Under the pieces are notes generated by a model. It searched no databases. It was given only the letters and a program-made list of their open reading frames with translations, and was not told the origin of the DNA. Positions 31,069 through 39,530 of a stretch of DNA of 64,000 nucleotides are shown here, piece after piece. The DNA is taken from the NCBI GenBank assembly GCA_021808195.1, contig JAKBCE010000013.1, forward strand, positions 1 through 64,000, read 5' to 3'. Numbering within the stretch: the first letter of the stretch is position 1; each line of letters opens with the position of its first letter. Made by a program: the position numbers and the translations under genes. The stretch is from Pseudomonadota bacterium (GTDB lineage Bacteria > Pseudomonadota > Gammaproteobacteria > Steroidobacterales > Steroidobacteraceae).

Positions 31069-32307
31069 TCACCCGCCCCAGTCGGCCAGCCGCTCGGCGA
31101 ATACCTGCATGAAGCGATTGGCGCGCGCACCATCCATGACCCGATGATCGATGGTGAGCGTGGCGTAACAGCGCGGCCGGATCTCGATGCGATCCGCATC
31201 GCCGCTCGCAACGACTACGGGGCGCTTCTCGAGCTTGCCGACGCCGAGAATCGCCGCCTGCCCGGGGTACAGAATGATCGGCGTGGCAAACAGGCTGCCG
31301 CTCACCCCGTGATTGGAAATCGTGAACGTCCCACCGCGCATATCCTGCGGGGTGAGGCTCCCCTCGCGCGCACGCCGCACCAGCGATTCGATGCCGCGGG
31401 CGGTCTGCTCCAGATCGAGCGCCTCGGCGCCGTGCAGCACCGGCGCCACCAGCCCGTCCGGCGCGGCGGTGCCGATCCCGAAATTCACGCGGGTATAGAT
31501 CTCCAGGGCGTCCTCGGCCCAATGGCTGTTGGCCTCCGGCACCACCGCGATCGCCTCGACCGCCGCGCGCACGAAATACGCACTCAGCGTCAGCGCGACG
31601 CCGCGACTGGCGAACTCATCCCGATGCTGGGCTCGATGCGCGAGCACCGCCGTCAGATCCACGTCGAAGACGGTTGTGACGTGCGGTGCGGTGTGCAACA
31701 GGCTCTCAACCATGCGCGCGGCAATGCGTTTGCGCACTGCGGTGTGTGGCACGCGACGCATGGCGATTGCGGCATCGCCTGCGCCTGCGAGCGCTGCGGT
31801 GTCCTTCGCAACAGGCGCCGGGGCGTGGTTCGAGGGTACATACCGCAGCACATCGTCCACGGTGATCCGGCCGCCCTCCCCGCTTGCGCGTACCTGTGCC
31901 GGATCGAGCCCACGTTCGGCGAGCAACCGACGCACCGCCGGTGCCAAGCGCTCCCGATCCACACCGCCGGTACGGCCGGGTACTGCCGCGTGGCTCGGCA
32001 CGGCAGCGGCGCGGGTCAGCAGATGCGTCTCGGTATCGGCGGGCGTCGCCGGCTCGGTCGCAACCGCTCCAATCCGGCCAAGCACCGCCCCCGGCGCCAC
32101 CTCCTCGTGCTCGGCCGTGAGGATCTGTTCGAGCACCCCGTCAGCCGGTGAGGGCACCTCGACGGTGACCTTGTCGGTCTCGAGCTCAATCAGCGGCTCA
32201 TGCGCCCTCACCGCCTCGCCAACGGCCTTCAGCCAGCGCAGGACCTGCAGGCGTGTGCCTTCGGCCTGCTCCTCGGGCGCGCGGATGTCGAGTATGTTTG
32301 AGGCCAT
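31069..32307 (-). CDS. 2-oxoacid dehydrogenase E2 (dihydrolipoyl acyltransferase)
   Basis: This 412-residue E2 has an N-terminal lipoyl domain with the lipoyl lysine in ELETDKVTVEVPSP, a peripheral-subunit-binding domain near 125-160 (APAVRRLLAERGLDPAQVRA) and a catalytic domain with the active-site His in TIDHRVMDGARANRFM. It transfers acyl groups from E1 to CoA. It begins two bases after the fused E1 gene, which argues for a branched-chain or related 2-oxoacid dehydrogenase. No E3 (lipoamide dehydrogenase) gene is in the window, so a shared E3 elsewhere is expected. Confidence 0.93.
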   Translation of the reverse strand: MASNILDIRAPEEQAEGTRLQVLRWLKAVGEAVRAHEPLIELETDKVTVEVPSPADGVLEQILTAEHEEVAPGAVLGRIGAVATEPATPADTETHLLTRAAAVPSHAAVPGRTGGVDRERLAPAVRRLLAERGLDPAQVRASGEGGRITVDDVLRYVPSNHAPAPVAKDTAALAGAGDAAIAMRRVPHTAVRKRIAARMVESLLHTAPHVTTVFDVDLTAVLAHRAQHRDEFASRGVALTLSAYFVRAAVEAIAVVPEANSHWAEDALEIYTRVNFGIGTAAPDGLVAPVLHGAEALDLEQTARGIESLVRRAREGSLTPQDMRGGTFTISNHGVSGSLFATPIILYPGQAAILGVGKLEKRPVVVASGDADRIEIRPRCYATLTIDHRVMDGARANRFMQVFAERLADWGG

Positions 32308-32309
32308 CG

Positions 32310-34421
32310 CTACACGCTCGCGAGCGCGCGGATTGCGCGGGTGATTGATTCGACGCCGGGGACGGCTGCCTCGAGCAGCGCCGGCGCATGCGGACTCGGA
32401 ATGTCGGGCATGGCCAGCCGTTCAATGGGCGCCTCGAGACTGAAGAACGCGTCCCGGGCGAGCACTGCGGCAACTTCGGCACCGAACCCTGCGGTGAGGT
32501 TGTCCTCGTGCACGATCAGGCAGCGCCGGGTCTTGCGCACCGACTCGAGCACCGCCTCGCGATCCCACGGCGACACGGTGCGCAGATCCAGAATCTCGGT
32601 CTGCACGGCCGAGGCCTGCGCGGCGAGCTCACAGCGCTCAACCATCGCGCCCCAGGTCACGATCGTGAGTTCCTCGCCCTCGCACACCCGGCGAGCCCTG
32701 CCAAACGGCACGAGGTAGGCGTCGCCGGGATAAGGCCGGCGTGCCCAGGCACCATCGAGCAGCGCGCGGTGTTCGAAAAATATGGTTGGTTCGTTTCCGC
32801 GCAGTGCCGCGCGCAGCAGACCGACGGCATCCTCGGCATTGGACGGCACCGCCACACGCCACCCGATTCCGTGCACCCAGGCGACCTCATTGGTCTGACT
32901 GTGCCAGGGATCCCCGCACTTGAAGAATCCGCCCGGCACCCGCACGACCATCGGCGCTGCGAACCGGTTGGCGGTGCGCCAGCGCATCGTGCCGCAGTCG
33001 TTGAGCTGTTCGGTCGCCGGATCGGCGTACTTGCGAAACTGGATCTCGGGCACCGGCAGCAGTCCCGCGAGCGCCATGCCGACGGCACGGCCGATGATCC
33101 CTTCCTCGGAGAGACTGGTGTCGAATACACGTGCGACACCATGCTTTTCCTGCAAGCCGAGCGTTGCCCCGTGCACGCCGCCCTTCGGTCCGACGTCCTC
33201 GCCAAACACCACCATGCGCGGGTTGAGCGTCAGCTCCACATCGAGCGTGCGACGAATCGCAGTCAACATGTTGATGCGATTCAGCTCCGCTGCGCCGCCC
33301 GCACCCGCCGCGCCGAGCGTCACACCGAGGGGGGCGAGCCCGCCCTGCTCCTGCAGCTCGGGGCGCCCCTCGGCGTCATACTCGGTGAATACGTAACGGG
33401 TAAGCCGGGCCGGATCCGGCTCCGCGCGACTCAACGCCCGCTCGATGGCCTGCTCGACCTCGCGGCGCCCCGCCACGCCAATCTGCCGCCATTCGCTCTC
33501 GCTCATGCGCTGCGGCACCAGATACCGCTCCAGCCGGCGCAGCGGATCGTTCGCACGTTCGCGGCTGATGAGTTCGGGACTCTTGTACGTCTGGGTATCT
33601 TGCCCCGAGTGCCCGCAGAGCCGCGGAACCGTCAGGCGCAACAGCGCCGGGGAACGCCGCTCGCGCACGAAACCAACGGCCGCCGCGATACATCCGGCCG
33701 CCTGCTGCGGCTCGGCCCCGTCCCCTTCGAAGATCTCCAGGCCCGAGAACGCACGCAGGTTTGCCGCGATGTTCCCGCCCGGAGTCTGTAGCCGCGAGCC
33801 CACCGAGATGCCAAAGCCATTGTCCTCGATATAGATCAGCATCGGCAGCTGCAACGTTGTGGCCATCGTCAGCGCCGACCAGAAGCCAGCGGTCGCCACC
33901 GAAGCATCACCGCCGAGCACGACCGCGATGCTGTGCCCGTAACTGGCATCCGCCAGCACGTCGCGATGAAATCCGATGGCCTGTGCCCAGCCGGCCGCCG
34001 GAGTGTACTGCGCGCCGACACCGCCGCATGCCGGCAACACGGTCGGCGCACCTCGTCCGGGCCTGTTGAATACCACGCCGATGTCGCGGCCGTCGCTGAA
34101 GGCGCCCGCACGCGCCAGCGGTGCCGCCGCGGCCTCCTCCAGCGGCACGCCGAGGGCAAGCATCAGCGGCCGCGAACGGTAGTAGACCGTCACGGCATCG
34201 TGCGGATCAGTCAGTTGCAGTCCGAGCAGGATTTGCGCCAGATCGTGCCCGCGCGCAGAGAACTGATACAGCACCTGCCGCGCCGGCAGCAGTCGTGTCT
34301 CCTCGATGTCATCGAGCGCGCGAGAGCAGTGCAGCAGATGCGCCACCCGCCGCCAGTCCGGCTGGGGATCGGAGTCTAAATCGTGCCGCGCGTCAGCCGC
34401 GCAAGAGGCTGATGCCACCAT
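32310..34421 (-). CDS. 2-oxoacid dehydrogenase E1, fused alpha-beta
   Basis: This 703-residue protein joins E1-alpha (about 1-350; thiamine-diphosphate motif from LGGDASVATAGFW to YIEDNGFGIS) and E1-beta (about 375-703; LTAIRRTLDVELTLNPRMVVF, GEDVGPKGGVHGATLGLQ, and YPGDAYLVPFG region). Such fusions are known among branched-chain-type dehydrogenases. The ATG at 34421 is preceded by GGAGGG. It is divergent from an Lrp-family regulator, as BkdR is from the bkd operon in Pseudomonas. This supports 2-oxoisovalerate-type substrates, but pyruvate or acetoin cannot be excluded by sequence alone. Confidence 0.9.
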   Translation of the reverse strand: MVASASCAADARHDLDSDPQPDWRRVAHLLHCSRALDDIEETRLLPARQVLYQFSARGHDLAQILLGLQLTDPHDAVTVYYRSRPLMLALGVPLEEAAAAPLARAGAFSDGRDIGVVFNRPGRGAPTVLPACGGVGAQYTPAAGWAQAIGFHRDVLADASYGHSIAVVLGGDASVATAGFWSALTMATTLQLPMLIYIEDNGFGISVGSRLQTPGGNIAANLRAFSGLEIFEGDGAEPQQAAGCIAAAVGFVRERRSPALLRLTVPRLCGHSGQDTQTYKSPELISRERANDPLRRLERYLVPQRMSESEWRQIGVAGRREVEQAIERALSRAEPDPARLTRYVFTEYDAEGRPELQEQGGLAPLGVTLGAAGAGGAAELNRINMLTAIRRTLDVELTLNPRMVVFGEDVGPKGGVHGATLGLQEKHGVARVFDTSLSEEGIIGRAVGMALAGLLPVPEIQFRKYADPATEQLNDCGTMRWRTANRFAAPMVVRVPGGFFKCGDPWHSQTNEVAWVHGIGWRVAVPSNAEDAVGLLRAALRGNEPTIFFEHRALLDGAWARRPYPGDAYLVPFGRARRVCEGEELTIVTWGAMVERCELAAQASAVQTEILDLRTVSPWDREAVLESVRKTRRCLIVHEDNLTAGFGAEVAAVLARDAFFSLEAPIERLAMPDIPSPHAPALLEAAVPGVESITRAIRALASV

Positions 34422-34466
34422 GGCACCCTCCGCAGGTGGATCGGTAGCGAATCAGCCTATGCGCTT

Positions 34467-34526
34467 AAGAACGAAATGAGCTTTCGTTTCTTGCTCATTT
34501 TTACCACTTAATGGCAATATCATTGC
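34467..34526. promoter_or_regulatory. Operator-like dyads between E1 and Lrp-family genes
   Basis: In this AT-rich gap AAGAACGAAA (34467-34476) faces TTTCGTTTCTT (34482-34492), an imperfect dyad, and GCAAT-ATC-ATTGC (34514-34526) is a second, perfect one. Both lie between the divergent E1 and Lrp-family starts and are reasonable sites for that regulator. Promoter boxes are not clear. Confidence 0.45.
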
Positions 34527-34552
34527 GTATTTCAGCGCTCCGAGGCACGCCC

Positions 34553-35020
34553 ATGACCCGTCCTCTCGACCGACTCGACCGCCGTATCCTCGCGACGCTG
34601 CAGCTCGAGGCCCGTATCACGAACCAGGAACTCGCCAACCGCGTCGGTCTCTCCCCGGCCCCCTGCTGGCGGCGGCTGAAGCGGCTGGAAAGCGAAGGGA
34701 TCATTGCCGGGTATGCCACGCTGCTCAGCGCGCCGGCGATCGGGTTGACGATTCAGGCCTACGCAATGGTATCGCTCGAGAACCACCACGCCGATACCGT
34801 TGCGGCCTTCGACCGACTGGTGCGTGACCGCGCCGAGGTGCTCGAGTGTCACTCGATGAGCGGCACCAACGATTACCTGCTGCGCATCGTGGCCGCCAGC
34901 ATGGAGGCCTACGAGCACTTCCTCTCGACCCACCTTCTGCAGCTTGCAGCGGTCCGCTCGGTCAACACCAGCTTCGTGTTGCGGACCAAGAAGTTCACCA
35001 CGCAGTTGCCGCTCGCCTGA
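34553..35020 (+). CDS. Lrp/AsnC-family regulator (BkdR-like by context)
   Basis: This 155-residue protein has the AsnC-type HTH (RLDRRILATLQLEARITNQE, then PAPCWRRLKRLESEGIIAGY) and the RAM ligand-binding domain with VLECHSMSGTNDYLLRIVA. ATG at 34553 begins right before the HTH; the frame from 34511 adds 14 unrelated residues. It is divergent from the 2-oxoacid dehydrogenase operon. BkdR of Pseudomonas, an Lrp homologue, activates the branched-chain ketoacid dehydrogenase operon in response to branched-chain amino acids; the same role is inferred here. Confidence 0.88.
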   Translation: MTRPLDRLDRRILATLQLEARITNQELANRVGLSPAPCWRRLKRLESEGIIAGYATLLSAPAIGLTIQAYAMVSLENHHADTVAAFDRLVRDRAEVLECHSMSGTNDYLLRIVAASMEAYEHFLSTHLLQLAAVRSVNTSFVLRTKKFTTQLPLA

Positions 35021-35034
35021 GGCGCTCGCGCTCT

Positions 35035-35064
35035 CCCGGGGGCGACGGGCCACGAGCCCCCGGG
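35035..35064. terminator. GC-rich hairpin between convergent genes
   Basis: CCCGGGGGC (35035-35043) and GCCCCCGGG (35056-35064) form a perfect 9-bp stem with a 12-base loop, placed between the ends of the Lrp-family gene and the thiolase gene. There is no T-tract, so its efficiency is uncertain. Confidence 0.45.
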
Positions 35065-35077
35065 CACTTCGCCGGGC

Positions 35078-36280
35078 TCAGAAGACCTCGAAAATACCTG
35101 CAGCGCCCATGCCGGTGCCGATGCACATGGTCACCATGCCGTAGCCCTTCTGACCCTTGTGACGCATCCCGTGCACCAGCGTGGCAGTGCGGATCGCGCC
35201 GGTCGCCCCAAGCGGATGGCCGAGGGCGATCGCACCGCCGTGCGGATTGACACGCGCCGGATCGAGCTGCAGATCGCGGATCACGGCGAGGGACTGGGCG
35301 GCGAAGGCCTCGTTGAGCTCGATCCACTGCAGCGCATCCTGTTTCAGCCCGGCACGCCTCAGCGCCGCCGGCACCGCCTCCTTCGGACCGATACCCATGA
35401 TCGCCGGAGGCACGCCTTTGACCGCAAAGGTCACGTAGCGCGCCAAGGGTGTCAGGTTGAAACGCTTCAGCGCCGCCGCAGAGACGAGCACCACGGCCGC
35501 CGCACCATCGGAGGTCTGCGAGCTGTTGCCGGCCGTCACGCTGCCCTTGGCATCGAAAACCGGCTTCAGCCGTGCGAGCGCCTCGAGCGAAGTGTCCGCG
35601 CGCGGCCCCTCATCCTCGGCGAGCCGCTTGCGCACCGTGCGCACCTCGCCCGCAGCCAGATCGGGCGTGCGGTAGGTCACCTCGAGTGGGGCGATCTCCG
35701 CGCTGAAGCCACCGCCGGCGCGCGCCGCGAGCGCGCGTCGGTGCGATTCGAGGGCAAACGCATCCTGATCTTCGCGCGAGACATGCCACTGACTGGCGAC
35801 CTTCTCGGCGGTGATGCCCATGCCGTAGGCGATCGCGTAGTTCTCTTCGTGTTCGAAGACCCGCGGGTTGATCGCGACTTTGTTGCCCATCATGGGCACC
35901 ATGGACATCGATTCAGCCCCGCCGGCAATCACCACGTCGGCCTCACCGAGACGAATGCGATCGGCCGCAATCTGTACGGCATTCAGCCCCGAGGAGCAGT
36001 AGCGGTTCACCGTGACGCCCGGCACCGAGTCGGGCAGTCCGGCGAGCAACGCCGCCACGCGCGCCATGTTCAGTCCCTGCTCGGCCTCGGGGAAGGCACA
36101 GCCCACCACGACGTCCTCGATCTGTGCTGGCTCGATCGTCGGTACCTGCGCGAGCGCACTCGAGAGCGCATGCACCAGCAAGTCATCCGGGCGCACCTGG
36201 CGCAGCATACCGCGCGGCGCTTTGCCAACCGGCGTGCGAGTTGCCGCTACGATGTAAGCATCTTCAATCTGTTTGGTCAT
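35078..36280 (-). CDS. Acetyl-CoA C-acyltransferase (3-ketoacyl-CoA thiolase)
   Basis: This 400-residue thiolase cleaves 3-ketoacyl-CoA in beta-oxidation. The nucleophile is C95 (VNRYCSSGLNAVQ); the His and second Cys are in HGGAIALGHPLGATGAIR and CIGTGMGAAG. It lies 22 bases after the multifunctional hydratase/dehydrogenase, forming a fadN-fadE-like or fadBA-like unit. It would be the FadA partner of that protein. The PsrA-type operator upstream of the TetR gene probably controls this operon. Confidence 0.93.
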   Translation of the reverse strand: MTKQIEDAYIVAATRTPVGKAPRGMLRQVRPDDLLVHALSSALAQVPTIEPAQIEDVVVGCAFPEAEQGLNMARVAALLAGLPDSVPGVTVNRYCSSGLNAVQIAADRIRLGEADVVIAGGAESMSMVPMMGNKVAINPRVFEHEENYAIAYGMGITAEKVASQWHVSREDQDAFALESHRRALAARAGGGFSAEIAPLEVTYRTPDLAAGEVRTVRKRLAEDEGPRADTSLEALARLKPVFDAKGSVTAGNSSQTSDGAAAVVLVSAAALKRFNLTPLARYVTFAVKGVPPAIMGIGPKEAVPAALRRAGLKQDALQWIELNEAFAAQSLAVIRDLQLDPARVNPHGGAIALGHPLGATGAIRTATLVHGMRHKGQKGYGMVTMCIGTGMGAAGIFEVF

Positions 36281-36302
36281 GACGGAAATCTCCCTCGCCG
36301 CC

Positions 36303-38672
36303 TCAATTGCGCAGCGGCTTGCCGGTCTTGAGCGTGTGCGCGATGCGCTCCTGGGTCTTCGGATTGGCGAGCAGCGCGAGGAAGTGCCGCCGCTCGAGCG
36401 TCAGGATCCAGGACTCATCGACCTCGGTACCGGCCTCGAGATCACCACCGGTCATCACCTCGGCGATACGCGCGCCGATCTCGAAGTCATAGGCACTGAT
36501 GAAATGCCCTTCGAGCATGTTCACCAGCTGCGATTTGATCGAGGCTGCCCCGGTGCGCCCGGCGACCGCGAAGCGGGCTCCGGGCAGCGGCGGCCGATAG
36601 CCGCTCTCGGCAAGGGCGAGTGCCTGCTGCTTGGCCACGTAGAGCAACTCATCCGGATTGAACACCACCAGGTCGCTGTCGCGCAGATAGCCGATCTGAC
36701 GCGCCTCGAGCCCGCTGCCGGCCACCTTCGCCGTGGCGACCGCCAGGTAGTAGTCCTTCAGCGCGGCCAGGACATCGCCGCGACTCTCACGCGCGGCGCG
36801 CCGCGCCAATTCCTTGCACCCCCCACCGCCGGGCAGCAAACCGACACCGGCCTCGACCAGACCGATATACGACTCGAGCGCCGCCACGACGCGGTCGCAG
36901 TGCATGACGAACTCACAACCACCTCCGAACACATAGCCTTGCGTCGCCGCAACGGTTGGAATGAGGCTGTAGCGCAGCCGCATCGAAGTGCTCTGAAAGC
37001 GGGCGATAACCGCCTCGATGGTGGCCCAGTCGCCGGCGGCGACCGCCGGGCGCAGCGCATCGAGGTTGGCGCCGACCGAGAACGGCGGCTCGCTCTGCCA
37101 GAGTACGAGCGCCCGGTAGCGCGCCTCGGCGAGATCGATCGACTGATTCAACCCCTCGAGTGCCTCGGGACTGATCGAATGGGCTTTGGTCTTCAGCGAG
37201 GCCACCAGCACGCCATCCCCACTGGTGAAGGCCCGCACCGCCGGATTCTCGTACACCGTCTCGCCGAGTTCGTCGCGCTGGGCACCGAGTGCCACCGGCG
37301 CCAGCTGGCGCCGATACACCTGCAGCGGCGAGCGCGGTACGAGCACATCGTCGGCCGCGTCATAGGAGCCCTCGGGGAAATGCACTCCGCTGCGTTGCTC
37401 GGCATGGACCCATTGCGGCAGCGGCACGCTCGCGAGCGTCTCCCCGGCACGAATGTCCGCCTCGATCCAGCCCGCCACGCGTGTCCAGCCGGCAGCCTGC
37501 CACAGCTCAAAAGGCCCGCGCTGCCAGCCAAAACCCCAGCGCATCGCCAGATCGACGTCGCGCGCAGAGTGCGCGACGTCCGCCAGGTGATACGCAATGT
37601 AATGAAACGTGTCGCGCAGACACGCCCAGAGGAACTGGCCCTGCGGATGGTTGCTTGCGCGCAGCGCAGCCAGACGCTCCCCGACATCCTTGATGGCCAG
37701 GATCTCGAGTACGGCCGCCTCGGCCGGCTGTCCGGCCGGCACGTGCTCACCGCTCAGCGGATCGAGCACCAGCAGGTCGCGGCCCTTTTTCTGGTAGATG
37801 CCGCTGCGGCTCTTGGCGCCGAGCGCACCGGCAGCGAGAAGCTTCTCAAGCCATGGCGGGGCGACATACAGCGCCCGCCATGGATCGGCCGGCAGCCCCT
37901 CGCGCATCGTGCGCACCACGTGCGCGAAGGTATCGAGACCGACGACATCGGCCGTACGGAACGTGGCGGACTTCGGTCGGCCGAGTTTCGGGCCGGTCAG
38001 CTCATCGACCACATCGAAGCGCAGCCCGTACTTGGCCGCGTTGGCCACCGTGGCGAGCATCGAGAACACCCCGATGCGGTTGGCGACGAAGTTCGGCGTG
38101 TCCTTGGCGCGGATCACGCCCTTGCCGAGCGTGGTAACGAGAAACGTCTCCAGATGATCGAGTATCGCCGGATCGGAGGCGCCACAGGGAATGAGCTCGG
38201 CGAGGCGCATGTAGCGCGGCGGGTTAAAGAAATGCACGCCGCAAAAGCGCCGATGCAGCGCCGAGGGACAGGCTGCTGCCAGCGCCTCGATCGACAGTCC
38301 CGAGGTGTTGGTCGCGAGGATGGCGTGCGCGGCCAGTGCCGGGGTGATCTTCTGGTACAACTCGCGCTTCCAGTCGAGCCGCTCGGCGATCGCCTCGATC
38401 ACCAGGTCGCACTCGGCGAGTCGCCCGAGATCCTGCGCATAGTTGGCCGGTTGGATGAATGACTCGGCACCGAGGCAGGCGAGCGGTGCCGGCTGCTGTT
38501 TGCGCAGCGCGGCGAGCGCCTTGTGAACGATACCGCTGCCGCCCTCGGGGTCGGCCAGGTCGTACAGTATCGTCGGCACCTGCGCGTTCACCAGGTGAGC
38601 GGCGATCTGCGCACCCATCACGCCCGCCCCGAGCACGGCCACCTTACGGATGTTGAAATTCGTCTCAGACAT
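36303..38672 (-). CDS. 3-hydroxyacyl-CoA dehydrogenase/enoyl-CoA hydratase (FadN-like)
   Basis: This 789-residue multifunctional protein has the dehydrogenase first: NAD-binding VAVLGAGVMGAQIAAHLVN at residue about 10, the catalytic His/Glu region FCGVHFFNPPRYM, and the C-terminal dehydrogenase part. The crotonase domain is C-terminal, with PPFSVGANLDALRP and GYVFGGGCEFVMHCD, and the Glu segment GLVEAGVGLLPGGGGCKE. This order is that of FadN, the reverse of FadB/FadJ. The ATG at 38672 has a GGGGAAG sequence upstream. It sits between the PsrA-like regulator and a thiolase gene. Confidence 0.93.
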   Translation of the reverse strand: MSETNFNIRKVAVLGAGVMGAQIAAHLVNAQVPTILYDLADPEGGSGIVHKALAALRKQQPAPLACLGAESFIQPANYAQDLGRLAECDLVIEAIAERLDWKRELYQKITPALAAHAILATNTSGLSIEALAAACPSALHRRFCGVHFFNPPRYMRLAELIPCGASDPAILDHLETFLVTTLGKGVIRAKDTPNFVANRIGVFSMLATVANAAKYGLRFDVVDELTGPKLGRPKSATFRTADVVGLDTFAHVVRTMREGLPADPWRALYVAPPWLEKLLAAGALGAKSRSGIYQKKGRDLLVLDPLSGEHVPAGQPAEAAVLEILAIKDVGERLAALRASNHPQGQFLWACLRDTFHYIAYHLADVAHSARDVDLAMRWGFGWQRGPFELWQAAGWTRVAGWIEADIRAGETLASVPLPQWVHAEQRSGVHFPEGSYDAADDVLVPRSPLQVYRRQLAPVALGAQRDELGETVYENPAVRAFTSGDGVLVASLKTKAHSISPEALEGLNQSIDLAEARYRALVLWQSEPPFSVGANLDALRPAVAAGDWATIEAVIARFQSTSMRLRYSLIPTVAATQGYVFGGGCEFVMHCDRVVAALESYIGLVEAGVGLLPGGGGCKELARRAARESRGDVLAALKDYYLAVATAKVAGSGLEARQIGYLRDSDLVVFNPDELLYVAKQQALALAESGYRPPLPGARFAVAGRTGAASIKSQLVNMLEGHFISAYDFEIGARIAEVMTGGDLEAGTEVDESWILTLERRHFLALLANPKTQERIAHTLKTGKPLRN

Positions 38673-38759
38673 GACTTCCCCTACTGCTGCGCCCCGCCCC
38701 GGGGGCGGCGCACTCATTGCCCGTCCCGATGAGAGCGGCGCACGACGCCCACCACGCCC

Positions 38760-39470
38760 TCAGGTTGCGGCCGATCTGCCGCCCGGCGCGGCCCTAATGC
38801 CCGCCACCACAAACGGCACCAGATGTTTGACGATCAGATCCGGATCGCGTGCCGAGACCGCCGAGCGACCGAAGAGTTTCAGAATGTCGTTGCCGGCGAA
38901 CGCGTGAAACATCACGCTGAATCCGAGGTGCAGCCGCCAGTCCACCTCCTCGTCCGACAGCCCCGGCAACGCGCGCCCGAGCGCCGCGGTGTAGCGGCTC
39001 ACCAAGTGACCCCAGTCGCGCGAAAGCGACTCGCGCACCTGCCGGTGGTTCTCGACCAGCACCCGCGAGAACAGACGCACGAACACCGCCCCACCGCGCA
39101 ACGGATCCTTCGACAGCGCCAACGCCGGGCGCACGTAGCACATGACGACCGCCTCCACGTCGATGTGCGCTTCGCCGCGTGCGATCTGTGCCTCGAGCAC
39201 ATCGAGCTGATGCAGGCATTCGCTCGCCCACGGGGCGAAACGGCGCGCAAACACCGCCTCGAACAAGGCGTCCTTGGAGCGAAAGTGATAATTCACCGCA
39301 GCCAGGTTGACCCCGGCCTGCTGGGTGATCAGCCGCAGCGAGGTGGCTTCAAGGCCGAGCTCGACGAACAGCCCCTCGGCCGCATCGAGAATCCGCGTGG
39401 CGGTCTCGGAATACTTCGGCTCCCGCGCACTTTCGTCGGTGGACAAGGGCGATGATTTCACCAGCTCCAC
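38760..39470 (-). CDS. psrA: TetR-family regulator, PsrA-like
   Basis: This 236-residue TetR protein has the N-terminal HTH (ATRILDAAEGLFVELGLEAT, then ITQQAGVNLAAVNYHFRSKD) and a larger ligand domain. The length and the MCYVRPALAL and GGAVFVRLFSRVL segments agree with PsrA, the long-chain-fatty-acid-responsive repressor of beta-oxidation in Pseudomonas. The start is GTG at 39470. A box that fits the PsrA consensus lies directly upstream, so it is likely autoregulated. It is followed by the FadN-like and thiolase genes, its probable targets. Confidence 0.82.
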   Translation of the reverse strand: MELVKSSPLSTDESAREPKYSETATRILDAAEGLFVELGLEATSLRLITQQAGVNLAAVNYHFRSKDALFEAVFARRFAPWASECLHQLDVLEAQIARGEAHIDVEAVVMCYVRPALALSKDPLRGGAVFVRLFSRVLVENHRQVRESLSRDWGHLVSRYTAALGRALPGLSDEEVDWRLHLGFSVMFHAFAGNDILKLFGRSAVSARDPDLIVKHLVPFVVAGIRAAPGGRSAAT

Positions 39471-39474
39471 GCCT

Positions 39475-39488
39475 CAAACATCTGTTTT
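39475..39488. promoter_or_regulatory. PsrA-type operator
   Basis: CAAACATCTGTTTT (39475-39488) fits the described PsrA pattern (G/C)AAAC-N2-4-GTTT(G/C) with a 4-base spacer and one mismatch at the last base. It lies 4 bases upstream of the GTG start of the TetR gene. A TTGACC (39518-39513, minus strand) is about 25 bases further up and could be the -35. Binding here would block the regulator and the downstream beta-oxidation genes. Confidence 0.6.
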
Positions 39489-39530
39489 AAACGTACATTT
39501 ATTTTAATTGGCGGTCAAGCCCGCGTCGGC

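Noticed and set aside
36273..38462. A 729-codon open frame antisense to the FadN-like gene.
   Set aside because: The opposite strand encodes a complete multifunctional protein; the antisense translation is Arg/His-rich and shows no motif.
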